DNA of 64,000 nt from Ichthyophis bannanicus (taxonomy: Eukaryota; Chordata; Amphibia; Gymnophiona; Ichthyophiidae): positions 1,241,441,523 through 1,241,505,522 of the forward strand of contig CM066033.1 of NCBI GenBank assembly GCA_033557465.1, written 5' to 3'. Positions 21,536 through 32,428 of this stretch are shown piece by piece. How positions within the stretch are numbered: position 1 is the first letter of the stretch; every line of letters begins with the position of its first letter. The notes under the pieces are model-generated. The model was not told the origin of the DNA, did no database searches, and worked only from the letters and a program-made list of their open reading frames with translations. The position numbers were made by a program, and so were the translations under genes.

Positions 21536-22416
21536 TTTTCGGTTGCCTTAAATCCCTCCCACCAGGCCCATATTGATGTCTCAGTGGGATTGTTGGCCTT
21601 GTCATATGCTTCAATCTCCTTATTCATGTATGTCACAAACTCTGCATCGGATAACAAGGCTTTATTGAAGGTCCACCGACGGGGCACCTGGTGCGTTTGC
21701 ACTGGGTCGAGGACCAGCGTGACAGCTGAATGGTCGGAAACTGTTCCAGCCATAATTTCAGAAGCTATTACCTGCTTGACTAGCCCACTGGTTACAAGGA
21801 AGTAGTCGATCCTCGTCTGGGTAGCATGTGGCATTGAGTAAAAGGTATATTCTCGTTCTGAAGGGTTAAGGAGACGCCAGGTGTCTTTAAGATGTAGTTC
21901 TTTTATCATACTCTGTAAAACTGCATGGGACTTCACTTTATGGATCGGTCGATATGGACTCCTATCCATCAGGGGATCTAAGATCAAATTGAAGTCTCCG
22001 CCTAACACTATTTCAGTATGGGACATGTCCAATAGAACCTTGGCCACGGTTCTAAAAAAGGAGGGATCATCCTTAGTTGGAGCATATATGTTCATGAACG
22101 TGTAGGATTTCTGCGCAATTTCCAAAGTGGCACTGACCCACCTGCCATCAGAGTCTAGTTTGGTACCCTTAACTACTGCTGCTAAGGACTTCCGCATTAA
22201 TATCAACACTCCTCCTTTTCTTTTCACTGCCGGTGCTGCTGCTACAAATTGGTAAAACGCCGAGATTACCTTTAATGACTCATTGTCAGACAAGTGCGTC
22301 TCTTGCAGGTATACTATGTCGGCGCGCTTTTGTTGACAGTAATTAAGGATTTTCTTACGCTTTACTGGATTTGTGATTCCTTTGACATTCAGAGTCAGTA
22401 ACGTTATTCTACTCAT
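21530..22416 (-). CDS. L1-B ORF2, endonuclease part (open, cut by L2)
   Basis: About 295 codons starting MSRITLLTLNVKGITNPVKR; this ATG gives the canonical first residues of an L1 endonuclease, so I prefer it to the in-frame ATG 17 codons upstream. Motifs: TLNVKGI (the Asn of the active site), YLQETHLS (metal-binding Glu), YAPTKDDPSFF, VLGGDFNLIL (GDFN), TRIDYFLVT and VSDHSAVTL (SDH with the catalytic Asp/His). The enzyme nicks the target DNA strand to prime reverse transcription. The frame is broken after EKKIR by the L2 insertion, and the continuation resumes at 19361. No other defect is seen. Confidence 0.9.
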
Positions 22417-22884
22417 TGCGTGGGACGTATTGGGATAGTGCTGGACATGGGAGCTCTGCGATAGCACACATTGGGGGATCCTTACAGTTGATGCATCTTA
22501 CTAGATTGGATTGTCCACATACAACATTAAACTTAACATTTGAACTGCTGTTGGTGAAAGACCAACCTATCTTAGCTGAAAAGTCCATGTAATAGCCTCC
22601 ACATTGCCCTTCGCAGCGCAGCTTTGATACACAACACTCATATTTGTGCAGGACTTAGCGCTATCAATTTATACTAGCTTACAACATATGTTAAACAGGT
22701 AAGTCCACATATTGTTATATTACCACAATTAGGATCACAGCTTGCACGAAGCACTAAACATACCTTTTCTAGACAAGATTATCTGAGGAATACATGTGTA
22801 AATACCTTTGCACATTCCAGCCCCTGATTGTATTCCCATTTACAGCCCGTATACTTATCAAATCAGCCACTTCACCGGGTATTA

Positions 22885-23736
22885 TCAAGTGTCCATAGCA
22901 CTGCTCTCTTGTAGGAAGGCGCGCAGCGCTCCCGCGTCTGTAAAGTTTCTTGTGGAGTTATGCAGTGTAACCCGCATTGTGCCAGGATAATAAAGGCCAT
23001 AACGTGCTTGCAGTTTTTGCAGTAGAGGCCTACACACCAGTAATTCTTTTCTGCGATCCATCGTGGGCTTGCTCAGGTCCGGGAAGAAGGAAATCCTCTG
23101 CCCCTGAAGCTTCAGTGATACTGCTTTCCTCGACGCTTGAAGTATTTGTAGAACCTGTGGGTAGCGCATGACTTTCATAACAATTGGTCTCGGATGATGG
23201 CTGGTTTCCATTTTATGCATTGGTACGCGGTGGGCCCGTTCCAGTTCAAAGGCCTTGTCAACGGAGATCTGCAGCATTTCAGGGATCATTTTCTCGAGGA
23301 ACGCTATCATGTCTGCCCCTTCAGTGCCTTCAGGGACTCCTACCAGGCGAACATTGTTCCGCTGCGAACGATTGTTCTGATCCTCTAGCTGCGCTTCCAC
23401 GAGTTTAACACGTTTAGACAGAGAGCCAACACAGGCAAGCATGGCGTCATGTTTTTGCACGACGCCTTCCGTTGCGGTCAGTCGACTGTTCAGATCCTGC
23501 ATTTGACCTTTCAGCTCACTGAGGTCTTCTTGTATCGCTGCCAAGGAAGATGTATTAGTTACAATTAGCTCCTTTACGTTCCGCAACTCTGCCAGGATCT
23601 CTTTTATGCCTTCCCCGGTCGGCTCTTTGCTAGGCGGCGCCATTTTTTGTGGGGAGCCGGCCTCCGGTTTCGGCCTCTTCGGCGCTGGACTGGTGCCTTG
23701 CTGGAATTCTAATCGTGCCGGTTTTAATGTTGCCAT
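22885..23736 (-). CDS. L1-B ORF1 protein, intact (283 aa)
   Basis: L1 ORF1p homologue starting MATLKPARLEFQQG; the frame is open 46 codons further upstream, but the chosen ATG aligns with the start of ORF1 at 9507. A basic Pro/Lys-rich N-terminus (SPAPKRPKPEAGSPQK) resembles a nuclear-localisation segment. A coiled coil covers about residues 45-115. The RRM-like part includes NNRSQRNNVRLVGVPEGTEG. The C-terminal domain has SFFPDLSKPTMDRRKELL and YPGTMRVTL. Length and layout match the L1-A protein, with many conservative differences, so two L1 subfamilies are present. Function: RNA binding and chaperoning of its own transcript in a ribonucleoprotein. Confidence 0.9.
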   Translation of the reverse strand: MATLKPARLEFQQGTSPAPKRPKPEAGSPQKMAPPSKEPTGEGIKEILAELRNVKELIVTNTSSLAAIQEDLSELKGQMQDLNSRLTATEGVVQKHDAMLACVGSLSKRVKLVEAQLEDQNNRSQRNNVRLVGVPEGTEGADMIAFLEKMIPEMLQISVDKAFELERAHRVPMHKMETSHHPRPIVMKVMRYPQVLQILQASRKAVSLKLQGQRISFFPDLSKPTMDRRKELLVCRPLLQKLQARYGLYYPGTMRVTLHNSTRNFTDAGALRAFLQESSAMDT

Positions 23737-24012
23737 CCCGCACCTATATAAAGGTATTTCAGTGTCACCTTTAGGCGCTATTTCAACTGGCAAAAGCTCA
23801 GGATTCTTTTCGGGCAAGAGGAGCTCTAAGCTTACACGTCCATTTCGCTTCGCGGCTGGCTCCGCCCCCCACAAAACACCTATTTCACATTAACAGAACC
23901 AACCTGCTTTATTTTCTACGTTCTTGCAAAATAACAGGAGGTGGCTAGTGCATCAGCAGAAAGGAGACCAAAGAGGCAATGAAGACAGAGATGAAAATTG
24001 TAGTGGTAATAA

Positions 24013-24245
24013 CAAGCTTGGAGTGGAGGAGTAGTCTAGTGGTAGAGCAACCACCTAATATCCAAAAGATCAAGGGTTCAATTCCCACTGGTACTCCTTG
24101 TGACCTTGGGCAAGTCACTTTACCCTCCATTGCCTCAGAAGAAAAGGCTGGCAATCTACTTCTGGTGATACATTGCCAAGAAAATCCAGAGGTAGTTGGG
24201 TTGCTATGAATCAACACTGACTTGATGGCATTAAAAAAATATATA
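24013..24245 (+). mobile_element. tRNA-derived SINE with RTE-like 3' end
   Basis: The 5' part has a pol III A-box-like TAGTCTAGTGGTAGAGCA and a B box GGGTTCAATTCCC, as in tRNA genes. The body reads CCTTGTGACCTTGGGCAAGT. The 3' end GCTATGAATCAACACTGACT, then TGATGGCATTA, mirrors the RTE 3' end at 2995-3022 (GCCATGAGTCGACTCCGACT, then CGACGGCACTTA). The A-rich tail follows. The shared 3' end suggests mobilisation by the RTE. The tRNA-like head is too degenerate to name an anticodon. Confidence 0.8.
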
Positions 24246-24837
24246 TGTAATGAGATTACTAGCACTCCTATCATCTCCTGAAATACTCATAGCTCTTAAA
24301 AATACATTTTCCTATGGGTGAGAATCCATAAGAACATACAAAATGCCATACTCGGTCAGACCAAGGTCCATCAAGCCCAGTATCTTGTTTCCAGTAGTGG
24401 CCAATCCAAGTAACAAGTACCTAGCAGGCAGGGCCGGCCCATCCATTGTGCGACAATGTTGATTGCACAGGGCCTAGCGCTTCAGGGGGCCCTGCGCCAA
24501 CAATATCCTGCACATGTGCAACTCCTGGCTCACCTCTCTACAGCGGCTTATGCTCCCGGCAGGCTCAGAAACAGCTCCCTGCAGCCGCCGCAGTGAAGAG
24601 CATTGTTTTCGTTCACTTCGGCAGTTGTGTTGTAATGTAGATCACTGGCACGCTGAGTGTCAGGATTTAGGAAATGTACTTTGACCTCCAGCACGCCAGC
24701 GACCTACATTACAACACAGCTGCTGAAGTGAAGGAGAACAACGCTCTTAGGTCACGGCTGTAGGGAGCTGTTTCTGAGCCTGCCGGGAGTCGCTGTAAGG
24801 AGGTGAACTGGGACCTCTAAAGCCTGACGCGGGGCTC

Positions 24838-25330
24838 TTCAGGGAGGGGGGGCTAAGGATTAAAATGGGCTGGAGAGCCTAAGATTAGAAATGGGCTGAG
24901 TGGGGGGGGGACTAAGATTGGAAATGGGCTGTGGGGGGACTAACATTAGAAATGAGCTGAGTGTGGGGGGAGCTAGGACTGTACATGAGCTGATGTGGAG
25001 ATAGGACTGGAAATGGGCTGAGTATGGGGGGAGCTAGGATTGGAAATGGACTGAGTGGGGGGGAGCTTTTACTGGAAATGGGCTGATGTGGTGCTGGAAA
25101 AGGATTTGAAATGGCTGATGGGGGGGCTAGTATTGGAAATGGCTGTTGGGGGGCTAGGATTGCAAATGGGCTGATGGGGGGAGCTTGGACTGGAAATGGG
25201 CTGATGGGGGCTGGAATAGGACTGGAAATGAGCTGATGGGGGGGGCTAGGACAGGAAATGGGCTGTTGTGGGGGATGGGAGAATGGAACTAGAAGGGAGC
25301 GGATGCTGGGTGGGGCTGGAACTAGAAGGG
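24838..25330. repeat. Minisatellite in hAT-like copy 1
   Basis: Degenerate units of about 25-28 bp with core GGAAATGGGCTGA followed by a G run and CTAGGA. They are the complement of the arrays in copies 2 and 3. Confidence 0.9.
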
Positions 25331-25932
25331 AGCTGATGTTGGGGGAGGACTAGAAGGGAATAGGGCTGGGGGAATGAGGATGAAGGGGGAAAAGATATTT
25401 TGTGTGGGAGGGAAGAAAAATCTATGAGTGGCCAAGTATTGAGAGAGTAAGTGGGGATTGAGGATGGAAAGGAGAAATTTGGGTGGATGATAAAGGAATA
25501 AAGAAAGAAATGGAGGAAAGAGCAAAAGAGGAAAGATCAGTATGTTAAAGCAGATGTAGAAAAGAGAATAGAAAAAATCTAGAAGAGAGAAGAAAGGACA
25601 AATGGACAGCAGACTATGGAGAATTAGCAGAAGACAGAAGACACCAGAAGAAAGTGACTGGAGCAATTGCAATTGAAAAATAAAATGCCCAAACAACAAA
25701 AGGTAGAAAAATACTTTTTTTTATTTTGAATTTATTAACTGGAATATGTCAGCTCTGGGAAATGTGTATCGCTAATGTCTTTGCGTTTTTGTTTAGTACA
25801 AGAGGAAATTAATTTATAGTTTTATTTCTCCAGTGTTGTTGTACATTCCAAGTTTGGCTTTAGGAGTTCCCAATTTAATTATTGTCTTCCTATTTCTAAA
25901 TTGTGATCCCTTGTTCTTTGTTTGGTTAAGGT

Positions 25933-26256
25933 CTATGTTCTGCATGTGTAACCAAGCTGAGGTATTTTGTTCATGTAGTTTCTATTTGACAGAGCCACTT
26001 GTTCTCTTTCCCCAGTAGGAGATGTATTGGTATTCTCTGAGATGTATTGGTTTAATATTTGCAATGTTGCCTTTTGGTAGATAGGGGTTGGTGCTTTGTG
26101 AGTCCTGGTAATGCTGTTATCATACAGCAGGTTTGTTATGGGTTCTAAATGGGCAGCATTTATAGTACTTACTAATGTGCCTGGTGATTGGCACTGTAGT
26201 ATAGTAATGTAGAAATCTGGTAGTTTTTCTCTATTCAGACACTCATCAAGAGGCAT
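25933..26256 (-). other. Short frame shared by hAT-like copies (copy 1, 107 codons)
   Basis: The product begins MPLDECLNREKLPDFYITIL and contains SITRTHKAP and YQKATLQILNQYISEN. A related frame of 78 codons lies at 38452-38688 and a frame-shifted one near 44382. I do not recognise the protein. Amino-acid differences between copies are many, so selection is doubtful; it may be a relic of the coding part of an autonomous parent or chance. Confidence 0.35.
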
Positions 26257-26449
26257 GTTAACAATATGCTAATATTTATGCAAATGATGTTCATTATGCA
26301 AATGAGGCCCCATAATGAGTCTACGCACATGGCCCCGCATCCCCCTTGGTCCACTCCTGATAGCCCAAAAAGGCACACAGTTTCCAATAAGGGAGGCTTT
26401 CTGGAAATACAAAAGATCACAGAGAGAGGAAGACAGGCAACAATATTTG

Positions 26450-26690
26450 GTAAAACTTAAGAGAAGCTAGCAAAGTAGTCAGGAAAGCAAAGATACAAAA
26501 CTAATGTAATAAAATACAGGGATGAGACATTTTTTCAGATATGTTAGTGCGAGGAGGAAGGGCAAAAGTGGTATTGTCAGACTCAAGGGTGAAGGGGAGG
26601 AATATGTAGAAACTGATGAGGCTAATACAGAATTGCTTAACAAATATTTCCGCTCTGTGTTCACGGATGAAGGGCCAGGAGCAGGGCCCC
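26450..26690 (+). mobile_element. LINE (CR1-group) fragment, pre-RT region
   Basis: The plus frame contains FFRYVSARRKGKSGIVRLKG then ANTELLNKYFRSVFTDE. This is the stretch that joins endonuclease and RT in CR1-group proteins, compare AERLNEFFASVFTEE at about 59100. No RT follows; the next CR1 piece is in the opposite orientation. Confidence 0.6.
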
Positions 26691-26704
26691 AGAAAAACCC
26701 ACAA

Positions 26705-27108
26705 ACAGGAACAGAAGTGACAGGGATCTTGGTGGGTTTCAACGTATTATCCACAATGTCACCCAAATTATTTTCCTGGGTGATGGTTCCTAATGTTGAA
26801 CCTTACATCATGCAACCATAGTTTGGGTTGTTCTTTCCTAGGTGCATAACTTTGCACTTATCCACATTAAATTTCATCTGCTATTTCGACGTCCAGTCTT
26901 CCAATTTATCAAGGTCCTCTTGTAATTTTTCACAATCCTCTTGGGTTTTAACAACTTTGAATAATTTTGTGTCATCTGCAAATCTGAGCACCTCACCCAT
27001 TATTCCCATTTCCAGGTCATTTATGAAGATGATAAAAAGCTGCGGGTCCAACACAGATCTCTCTGGTACTCTACTATTCACCTTTCTCCATTGAGAAAAT
27101 TGACCATT
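26705..27108 (-). mobile_element. CR1-A RT fragment
   Basis: Minus-strand translation gives FIIFINDLEMGIMGEVLRFA followed by DDTKLFKVVKTQED, matching the RT palm of the CR1 at 58.1-58.4 kb. The catalytic FADD is retained but the copy is truncated on both sides. Confidence 0.85.
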
Positions 27109-27296
27109 TATTTATTTTTTTTTATTTATTTAACATTTTTTATTTCCTGACTTACTTTGTAAATACAACTAATAATAATTTGCTACTTATGAAGCACATT
27201 ATACTTAATGAACCAGGTGTTAGCAGTTTACAACATTGCTGATACTCTCCATTACAAATTTTGTATAAAACCTCATGCCCCGTACTTGAGATGGGT

Positions 27297-27425
27297 CTGA
27301 AGGAGTAGCCTAGTGGTTAGAGCAGTGGGCTAGAACCAGGGAAACCAGGGACCCTATCCCACTGGTGCTCCTTGGATTAATCATTTAACTGTCCTCACAT
27401 TGATCCCCATTGCTATACCTTTTAT
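27297..27425 (+). mobile_element. tRNA-derived SINE, degenerate
   Basis: AGGAGTAGCCTAGTGGTTAG and AGCAGTGGGCT resemble a tRNA-like head with A box, followed by ATCCCACTGGTGCTCCTTGG. It is related to the minus-strand copy at 44090-44210. The B box is degraded. The preceding 27109-27296 is T-rich and unassigned. Confidence 0.6.
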
Positions 27426-27439
27426 CTGTTTATAGAATG

Positions 27440-28990
27440 TCTTATTAAAACAAAAATAATCCATCTGCCAATGCAATTCCAGCTCACTCTACTAAAAATT
27501 CTGCACGAATTCTTATATTATCCGGTCTCTTTCTCAATCTTTTCTTAATTATTTCATTCACTTGCATCAGTGTAATATTGGTGCATAGAGTTTCAATATT
27601 CATTGTGGCTAATATAATATTGTCATTTTTTGCAGAAAATTCATTGAAATTGTTAATGATATGTGATGAGCCTCAGATATACAAGGGTATAAGCGGAATG
27701 AATGGTAATAAAAACAAACTGAATTTTTACAAAGGTTCTAACAAAGATCCAATTGCAGATATAATTGGTCTGCCATGAGGTTTTGTAAGATATTTATGTA
27801 CTTTAGGAAGGGTACATAAATATAAATATACATATATATGTATATGTATATGTATAGTTCGAATAACAGTGGGGTCAGAGTTAAAGACTCCAATCCATAC
27901 TTTGTCAAAAAACCACCTTCCACCCCAAAGTAAATATTGAATCTATGTTTTCTTTTTGTGGTCTCAGTGGATCTTATGTCAATTCCTTATATAAATTTGT
28001 ATCATGAAGCTGTCTTTCTATTTCCATTACATAGTCTTTTTTTTTCTTAACCACTACAGCACCACCCTTGTCTGTAGGCATAATAACAATTTCTCTACTG
28101 TGCTGTAAACTTAACAATGCCTTATTCTCTTCTTTAGACATATTATAATACACACTATTCTTTTTCTCCTATAAATTCTTAATTTTCCTGAACACAACTT
28201 TCTCAAAAGTCTGGATGAACGCGTCAGGAGATCTAGGAGGTACCCATTGTGGTTCTTTCCATATAACTGAGATATCTGTCTGTGTTCCATGTTGTTTTGA
28301 GAAAACTTGTACCATGTTAAGTCTTGTAAATTTAAATATATCTATTCTGGTTTAAAAAGTGTTTGTTTATGGGGAAGGGCAAAAGTCAATCCTTTCCTAA
28401 TACACTGATCTCGTTCATCTCCATTTTATTTAAACAGGAGTTATCGTTTCCCTTACATCTCCCTCTTCCTTTCCATAATGTATTTATTCTCATGAATTAC
28501 ACGTTTCTTCTCAAGAGGGACTCCACTAACTCCCAGACCCACCACAGTTCTTCCACCCTAAAAAACCTTTTTTTTCTGTCAACCACTGGGGGTGTGAACA
28601 AAGGGGCTGATGGATCAAACATCTCCCCAGCAAGGCCAGCCCAACAATTAGACTAATTAGGTGCTCACCTAGAGTGGCAGCTGCTGGGGGGGGGGGGGGG
28701 GCACACAAAAAAACAGGGCATTCAAAGCTAAACAATAGATTCTGAGTCAGGGGATAACGTTTAAGGTTTGCCTAAGGTGCCAACACCTTGAACCAACTCT
28801 GGGGCCTGCCCTGATCCTCAGAATTACTTTGGTCCTCTATGTCGTTTTCATAAAAACTTTCTTCACTATCTTTTTTATTTTGAAAACTAACCTTTTTATT
28901 CTTATCTATCAGCATTATTTCCACTCCAAGGGTAACTAGAATCCTTCTTACAGTCCTCTTCATCTCATTTAAATTTTTGAAAGTTAATCT
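27440..28990 (-). pseudogene. Penelope-like element RT, decayed (PLE-2)
   Basis: Minus-strand segments in several frames match Penelope-like reverse transcriptase: MSKEENKALLSLQHSREIVI and MPTDKGGAVVV (28030-28145, the signature DKGGAVV block), WFFDKVWIGVFNSDP (about 27880), SAIGSLLEPL (about 27740) and LATMNIETLCTNI (about 27600), in which the usual LDV-type catalytic Asp block is altered. Upstream an acidic region (28770-28965) could be the N-terminus. Penelope-like elements move by target-primed reverse transcription and often carry a GIY-YIG nuclease, not found here. Many frameshifts, a TATATG microsatellite near 27820-27855 and an inserted MITE (28631-28813) show it is old. Confidence 0.7.
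28631..28813. mobile_element. hAT-type MITE in PLE-2
   Basis: Termini CAAGGCCAGCCC and, in reverse complement, CAGGGCAGGCCCC resemble hAT ends. Flanking octamers CTCCCCAG (28623-28630) and ATCCTCAG (28814-28821) agree at 6 of 8 positions. It contains a run of about 18 G at 28686-28703. No coding capacity. Confidence 0.6.
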
Positions 28991-29874
28991 TCTTAATTTA
29001 CTTCTTAAAATCTATCTGGATTGCTGTAGTATTCTTTAATCAGCATTCATAATACAGATCATTTTGTTTCAAAAAGCACATTGCCTTTTCCCTTCTTCAC
29101 TATTTCTGCTTCTCTCTTAGAAGTGTTTATAAGCAGGATCATCAGTATCCTTTATAAAACCTTAGCCATCATTAAAAATGTCAAAGCACATGTTAGATAC
29201 TATGTGGAGGTTGGAATAGAAAAGTTGCAGGTGCGATGTGCACAATTCCGGTGGTATTTTAGAAAAGATTCTCCTAAATGTGGAGCTATTTTGAACATAT
29301 TGAATACAGAGTTAGAGGAGTACACATGCATGTGCCAATACGTGGAGACGGAGGAACCATTTTCCAGTCGTACAGATGAGAAAAAGCGATGGGGAAACAT
29401 GGCCGACATACACATGTAAGTGATGGATTTCACAACTCCCATGAACATGAACTGTACATGGGTCATTTTGCAAGTCTACACATATTCATGCCACCAGTTA
29501 AAACCAGATGTGACTCTCTTATCTGTTCTCACTTTTGAGGGTGAAATAAACAAGGGAGAGTTGAGGAGGATAACCTCCTTAATCCCTTCTGTAAAGGGCT
29601 GGCTGAGCTGAGTACTTTGCACAAATATAAACACGATAGGAAGCTGAGGTAAATTCCAATGTGGACAATTTTGGTCATACATATGTATTCCCTATCTGAG
29701 TACATGTGTAGAGTTCTATTCCATCCAGACCCCTCTCTAACGAAGCCCTCAACACTCCCTCTTGCAATTTCCATGTAGTAAGGACACCCACGTGGAAATT
29801 CTAGGAGGACACTATTCCAAAGGGTTTAACCAGTTTGCAGGACCTGCTAACTAGCTACAGTAAACCCTGGCAAC
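28991..29874. other. No gene recognised
   Basis: A plus frame at 29081-29419 (112 codons) has no recognisable motif. The rest is AT-rich and stop-dense. Possibly host DNA. Confidence 0.3.
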
Positions 29875-30236
29875 CCTGATATTCAGTGGCACTAGGCAGA
29901 TAGTGCCCCTGGATATCCCCACAGATAGTAGAAGAGACGTCCAGTTAAATCCAGGCATTCTGTCCACAGAACAGGGGAGGTCACAGCAGCTAGCCACTCA
30001 GCACTGATACTGAGCCGCTAACTGGCGTGTTAAACATGTCAATGGCCGTCCTAACTTTATGCAGTTTCACTGCTCGGTTAGCAGCTCAATATCGCCGCTG
30101 ACTGGAACCTGAAACTGGATATTCAACACTGGATGCCAGATAAGAGTCCGCGGCTGAATATCTATTTTTAATTTCAGCATTGGCGGCCCACTGTTTTAAA
30201 AGCACTGGCCACCCTCAATGAATATTGACCCCTACC
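29875..30236. mobile_element. MITE-like TIR repeat, relative of 7853-14446
   Basis: The right end AATGAATATTGACCCC matches the 14-bp TIR at 14433-14446 with one change. The left end is CCCTGATATTCAG, a diverged TIR. Interior shares CGTCCTAACTTTATGCAG in reverse complement with 8030-8075. Internal self-complementarity is evident (CGGTTAGCAGCTC versus GAGCCGCTAACTGG). Confidence 0.55.
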
Positions 30237-30580
30237 CCCTCTAAAAGTGCCATTTACTCGTGTAAGTGCCAGTGTTCATACATGTAAATCATGCATTAGG
30301 CTTCTAAAATAACCCCTTTTGGGTTCTTTTAATGTTTCGAGACCTCTGGGAATCCTTTTTCAAGAGAATGATGCCCTGGATGATAAGGAAGGCCACTGGG
30401 AAGAACAGTGCATTTGAGTAAAAAACTGATGAGAGCAGAATTACATTCAGCTCACTAGACTACTGTAGAGCATAAAGAATTCCCAGAGATCTTCAAATGC
30501 TCTGTACTGCTGTCTGCTTCTGACTTCGCGCGTCGGGCTTGTTCTTCTGTAGAGGTTGCTGTGGAGTTTAGAGGGGGGGG
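30237..30580. other. No gene seen; poly-G tract
   Basis: Unassigned sequence ending in a run of about 13 G at 30573-30585. Confidence 0.3.
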
Positions 30581-30599
30581 GGGGTAAAGGGTGTGTGCT

Positions 30600-30705
30600 G
30601 GTATTGGGTAATCTGCATTGTATTTTCCTCTTGTTGTATGTACACCCCATTGATTGACCTCGGTCAGAAAAGGGTTTAAACCGTAAATAAATAAAAATTA
30701 TGACA
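30600..30705 (+). repeat. L2-type 3' end
   Basis: CATTGATTGACCTCGGTCAG then AAAGGGTTTAAACCGTAAAT, ending in AATAAATAAA, resembles an L2-type 3' terminus. Confidence 0.45.
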
Positions 30706-31089
30706 TGCACAGATTTTCTTAGGTTAGTACATCGGCCCCAAAGGGAACCATCTCTATAGCTGAAAAGTCATTACATAGGAAGTTTAGGAATAAGCTGAAG
30801 TCTGTGATAATTAGGGAAGACATTTACACATGTGTAAGGCTTGCTGACAAAGGAGTAAAAGACATTTAATCAAACAGCTCTCAAAAGTATCTAAGACAGT
30901 ACAGTTCAATGTATTTGGACACAGAGCTACTGTATGTAGAGAAGAGCCAGTAAACCTTTTAAAAAATATTTCTGGTAGAGATGCAGAACAGTATGAGTTT
31001 GTTAAAGACCATGCAGAACAGCCAAGGTGAATGTGGCACAATGGAGAGGATGTCAAAAAAATAATTCAGTAACAGATGTAGAGAACCCC
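30706..31089. other. No gene seen
   Basis: AT-rich DNA before the CR1-B coding part; it may be decayed upstream CR1 sequence. Confidence 0.25.
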
Positions 31090-32428
31090 CTGAAGCTGCT
31101 GCAAGGATGTCTGTGGCAGGAAAGGTAATGGAGGCGCTTCTGAAAGAGCAAATAGTGGACTTTCTCAAAACCAACAGGTTGCATGATCCGAGGCAACATG
31201 GTTTTACCAAAGGACGATCTTGCCAAACAAATCTGATTGAGTTGTTTGTCTTGGTGACCAGAGAACTAGATTAGGGGCATGTGATGGATGTCCTCTACCT
31301 GGATTTCAGCAAAGCCTTTGATACTGTTCCTCATAGGAGGCTTATCAATAAACTCAGTAGTTTGGGGATGGGTCCCAAGGTGGTGAACTGGATCAGAAAT
31401 TGGTTGACTGACAGACAACAGAAGGTGATGGTAAATGGAAAGGAGGGTGATTAGCGGGGTGCCCCAGGGTTCGGTCCTGGGCCCGGCACTGTTCAATGTA
31501 TTTGTGAGTGATATTGCTGAAGGACTGAATGGAAAAGTCTGTATTTTTGCAGATGACACGAAACTTTGCAACAGAGTGAACTCCCCTGAGGGAGTGGATA
31601 ACATGAGGAAAGATCTACAAAAGCTGGAAGAATGGTCTAATGCTTGGCAGTTAAGATTTAATGCGAATAAGTGCAGTGTCATGCTCTTGGGAAGCAGAAA
31701 TCCAGGGGAAATGTATGCGATAGGGGGAGAGAGATTGGTGTGCACGGACCAGGAAAAGGACCTTGGTATGATTATTTCTGCAGATCTCAAGGTGGCAAAA
31801 CAGTGTGACAAGGCGGTGGCAAAGGCCAGGAGGATGTTGAGTTGCATACAAAGAAGAATTCACAGGTACACTAAAAAAAATTTTTTTAAACTGCCTCTAA
31901 TGTTTCGATTGATTTTTACGTTTTTTGGTGCGCTGAATCCAAATCTGGTAACCAATTTGCTCCATCACGTACAGATTTTTTGCTACATTGGGTTAGCAGT
32001 TTGAGGTGAACGTTTCAGATTGAGTGCGATCGAGATAAAAGTTTCTTGGATGAATTCTTTATACTAATTGTTTAGTAGTTATTCAAATAAGAATAAAGAA
32101 AATTGTAACAAGGCAGCACATAAGAATAGAGTAATGTCAACAAAACACACTGATGGTAGCAAAATTGTCTGCACTTAAAACAGCCACATACATGTGCACA
32201 AACATTGAGCATATAAGAGCGAGGTTAGACACAAAGCAAAGCAAAGAAATGTGCAAAAAATGTTGTACAGGTATGTATGTAAGAATAGAAAACGCAAACC
32301 GCACCATTGCAATACATGAAGACAAACACCCGATGGTGTGGAAAATAAAATTCTAATAAATGAGATTCGACACTGTGGTAATAACTAGCAAATTTTTATT
32401 TCAAAGTTTAGTAAAAACACGATATTTG

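Larger units (their letters stand above)
16202..23870 (-). mobile_element. Full-length L1/Tx1-type LINE (L1-B), split by L2
   Basis: A perfect 16-bp target duplication, ACAAAACACCTATTTC, lies at 16186-16201 and 23871-23886. On the minus strand the order is short 5' UTR, ORF1 (22885-23736), spacer of about 470 bp, ORF2 and an A-rich tail (T-rich at 16202-16225). An L2 copy (19362-21529) interrupts ORF2. Without it the element is about 5.5 kb, the size expected for a complete L1. Both ORFs are open apart from the L2, so the family was probably active recently and the L2 insertion killed this copy. Confidence 0.92.
24429..26359 (-). mobile_element. hAT-like non-autonomous element, copy 1
   Basis: The ends are CAGGGCCGGCCCATCCATTG (24429) and, in reverse complement at 26359, CAGGAGTGGACCAAGGGGGA; both resemble CAGGGGCGGCCC-type hAT terminal repeats. 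Flanking octamers CTAGCAGG and ATAGCCCA agree only in TAGC, but copies 2 and 3 have clear 8-bp duplications. Orientation is opposite to copies 2 and 3. It carries an internal G-rich minisatellite (24838-25330) and a conserved short frame (25933-26256). No transposase is encoded, so mobility would need a hAT transposase in trans. It interrupts a CR1 3' end. Confidence 0.75.
24329..26400 (-). mobile_element. CR1-A 3' end, split by hAT-like copy 1
   Basis: 24329-24428 matches the terminal CR1-A sequence (AAGAACATA tail, GGTCAGACCAAGGTCCATCA, TATCTTGTTTCC). It resumes after the hAT-like element at about 26360-26400 with AAAAAGGCACACAGTTTCC, equivalent to CCAAAAGACACAGGTTCC of the consensus. Confidence 0.75.

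Noticed and set aside
24013..24110. A functional tRNA gene
   Set aside because: A- and B-box-like motifs are present but the cloverleaf stems are poor and the sequence continues into a SINE body with an RTE-like tail.
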